Assembly (NCBI GenBank): GCA_002395775.1
Contig: DGUV01000038.1
Span: 1-6,969 of the forward strand
Direction of reading: 5' to 3'
Source: Prevotellaceae bacterium UBA4301
GTDB lineage: Bacteria; Bacteroidota; Bacteroidia; Bacteroidales; Bacteroidaceae
Length of the DNA: 6,969 nucleotides
This document shows, piece after piece, positions 5,958-6,969 of this stretch (positions within the stretch are counted from its first letter, which is position 1; each line of letters opens with the position of its first letter). The notes beneath the pieces were generated by a model. That model worked only from the letters and a program-made list of their open reading frames with translations, was not told where the DNA came from and ran no database searches. A program made the translations under genes and the position numbers.

Positions 5958-6854
5958 ATGGAACAACCAATGGAAAAAGCAGGATTGGACACTCTCAGGA
6001 AAAAGGCTATAGCCGACTATCAGGACAATGCCATTGCCCTGGTGCGCGATGCCGTCAGGGTGAGAGAGATGGCGCGTGAGCCTCTCGTCATGGAGAGTTT
6101 TGTGGTGGTTATCATGCTGAAGGGAACAGCCACCATCTATATGGAAGAATGTGAGATGCGTCTCAGTGCTGGCGACATCTTTATGTGCCGTCCCAACAGT
6201 ATTCTGGAGAAGTCGATGATTAGCATGGACTTGGAGATAAGGGCTTTTGTGCTTTCGGAGGAAAAAGTGGAGGACTTGCTGCACGAGACAGGCATGCGGT
6301 GGAACTTCCGCATCACAGCATCAAACCATGAGGTGCTGCATGCGGAGGAAGAGGAGGTGAGGAGGCTCTGTATGTACTACGACCTGTTGAACGACAAACT
6401 GAACACACCTGCTTCGCAGAGCAAGCAACCTGCACTGGATGCTCTTTTCAAGGCATTGGTGTATGAGTTTTACGACCTTCGGGAACGGGAAAGTGAGGAC
6501 GAATCGTTGGCGCCTGTCAACTATTCATCAGGCGAAAACATTTTCCGGCAGTTCGTTCGTCTGCTCGAAGACCCTCGGCAGCCTTTCGTCAGTGTGAACG
6601 ACTATGCCACCATGCTTCACGTCACTCCTAAGTACTTCTCTTCTGTGTGCAAACGGCTCTCAGGAAAGACTGCAGGCGAAATCATCCGCGATGAAATCAT
6701 CAAGCAGGCCAAACTCCTGCTGCGCGACAACACCCTTGGCATCAAGCAGATTGCCGCTCGGCTCAACTTTGCCAATCAGTCGCACTTCGGCACTTATTTC
6801 CATCGTTATGTGGGCCTGTCGCCCCAGCAGTTCAGACAAAGCAGTTTCAATTAA
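5958..6854 (+). CDS. AraC-family transcriptional regulator, likely controlling the divergent efflux operon
   Basis: A 298-residue protein with the two-domain plan of AraC regulators. Residues about 45-100 look like a cupin-type effector domain (GTATIYMEECEMRLSAGDIFMCRPN, split at 56-69 and 70-80). Residues about 198-296 form the C-terminal DNA-binding domain with two helix-turn-helix units: VNDYATMLHVTPKYFSSVCK (213-232) and IKQIAARLNFANQSHFGTYF (262-281), ending in the family signature HRYVGLSPQQFR. I chose the ATG at 5958 because the frame's upstream extension to 5778 crosses the predicted promoter and covers non-coding, A-rich DNA; AGGA (5946-5949) lies 8 bases before it. The ATG at 5970 is a fair alternative if the transcript starts near 5948. 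It is divergent from the efflux operon, fitting a ligand-responsive local activator or repressor. The inducer cannot be told. Confidence 0.93.
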   Translation: MEQPMEKAGLDTLRKKAIADYQDNAIALVRDAVRVREMAREPLVMESFVVVIMLKGTATIYMEECEMRLSAGDIFMCRPNSILEKSMISMDLEIRAFVLSEEKVEDLLHETGMRWNFRITASNHEVLHAEEEEVRRLCMYYDLLNDKLNTPASQSKQPALDALFKALVYEFYDLRERESEDESLAPVNYSSGENIFRQFVRLLEDPRQPFVSVNDYATMLHVTPKYFSSVCKRLSGKTAGEIIRDEIIKQAKLLLRDNTLGIKQIAARLNFANQSHFGTYFHRYVGLSPQQFRQSSFN

Positions 6855-6906
6855 CAATTGACAATTAACAATCTCCATGATTCGGAGGGCAATGAATTGT
6901 TAATTG
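6848..6906. terminator. A/T-rich repeat and inverted repeat, probable bidirectional terminator
   Basis: CAATTAACAAT occurs twice in tandem with a 14-base period (6848-6858 and 6862-6872). Its reverse complement lies at 6896-6906, with 12 pairs available from the outer copy (6848-6859 with 6895-6906). The loop holds a small CTCC/GGAG stem (6873-6876 with 6884-6887). TTTCTTTC follows on the plus strand, and a T-rich run follows on the minus strand. The structure sits between convergent genes and contains both stop codons, fitting termination from both sides. The two alternative left arms could form two competing stems. Confidence 0.6.
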
Positions 6907-6969
6907 TTTCTTTCAATCTTCTCCTTTGCCTCGTCGAGCAGGGTAAAGAGTTCCTCTTGGGTGGTGGCT
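6900..6969 (-). CDS. 3' end of an unidentified minus-strand gene
   Basis: The last 22 codons of a gene that enters from the right edge and stops with TAA at 6902-6900. The readable end includes TQEELFTLLDEAKEKIER and finishes with two Asn. It looks coding: charged, amphipathic and helical in pattern, with codon choice like the neighbouring genes (CTC, CTG, GAG, ACC). The gene converges on the AraC-family regulator, with 45 bases between the stop codons. The fragment is too short to name a family. Confidence 0.6.
   Translation of the reverse strand, partial: ATTQEELFTLLDEAKEKIERNN

Overview
The window is a compact, almost fully coding stretch from a member of the Bacteroidales, possibly a fairly GC-rich Prevotella-type species. 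The assignment rests on three things. Short motifs matching the Bacteroidetes -7 promoter consensus TAnnTTTG sit upstream of genes. Start codons mostly lack a strong Shine-Dalgarno sequence and follow A/T-rich leaders. The gene set resembles the BmeABC-type efflux operons of Bacteroides. Genus and species are inference only.

Layout: the core is a three-gene tripartite RND efflux operon on the minus strand, read from right to left. First is a lipoprotein periplasmic adaptor of the AcrA/HlyD family (5762 to 4722). After 22 bases comes an AcrB-like inner-membrane RND pump of 1038 residues (4699 to 1583). After a 134-base spacer holding a long imperfect stem-loop comes a TolC-like outer-membrane channel (1448 to 180). 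Together they would form an envelope-spanning, proton-driven exporter. The left 179 bases are non-coding. They hold terminator-like hairpins for the operon, then a good minus-strand promoter match followed by an 11-position inverted repeat, suggesting that another minus-strand transcript begins at the left edge.

A 195-base region (5763-5957) separates the operon from a divergent plus-strand AraC-family regulator (5958-6854). It holds one -7-like motif for each direction and an inverted repeat next to the operon promoter, the usual arrangement for a local regulator of an efflux operon. The regulator converges on a minus-strand gene of which only the last 22 codons are in the window (6969 to 6900). 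An A/T-rich repeat and inverted repeat between them contains both stop codons and probably acts as a bidirectional terminator.

I see no CRISPR array, tRNA, rRNA, insertion sequence or sign of recent transfer. No clearly undescribed system is visible. The points worth a second look are the structured spacer between the pump and channel genes, the changed proton-relay residues of the pump (Asp-Asn in TM4, Arg for Lys in TM10), the operator candidates in the divergent region, and the promoter-plus-hairpin at the left edge.
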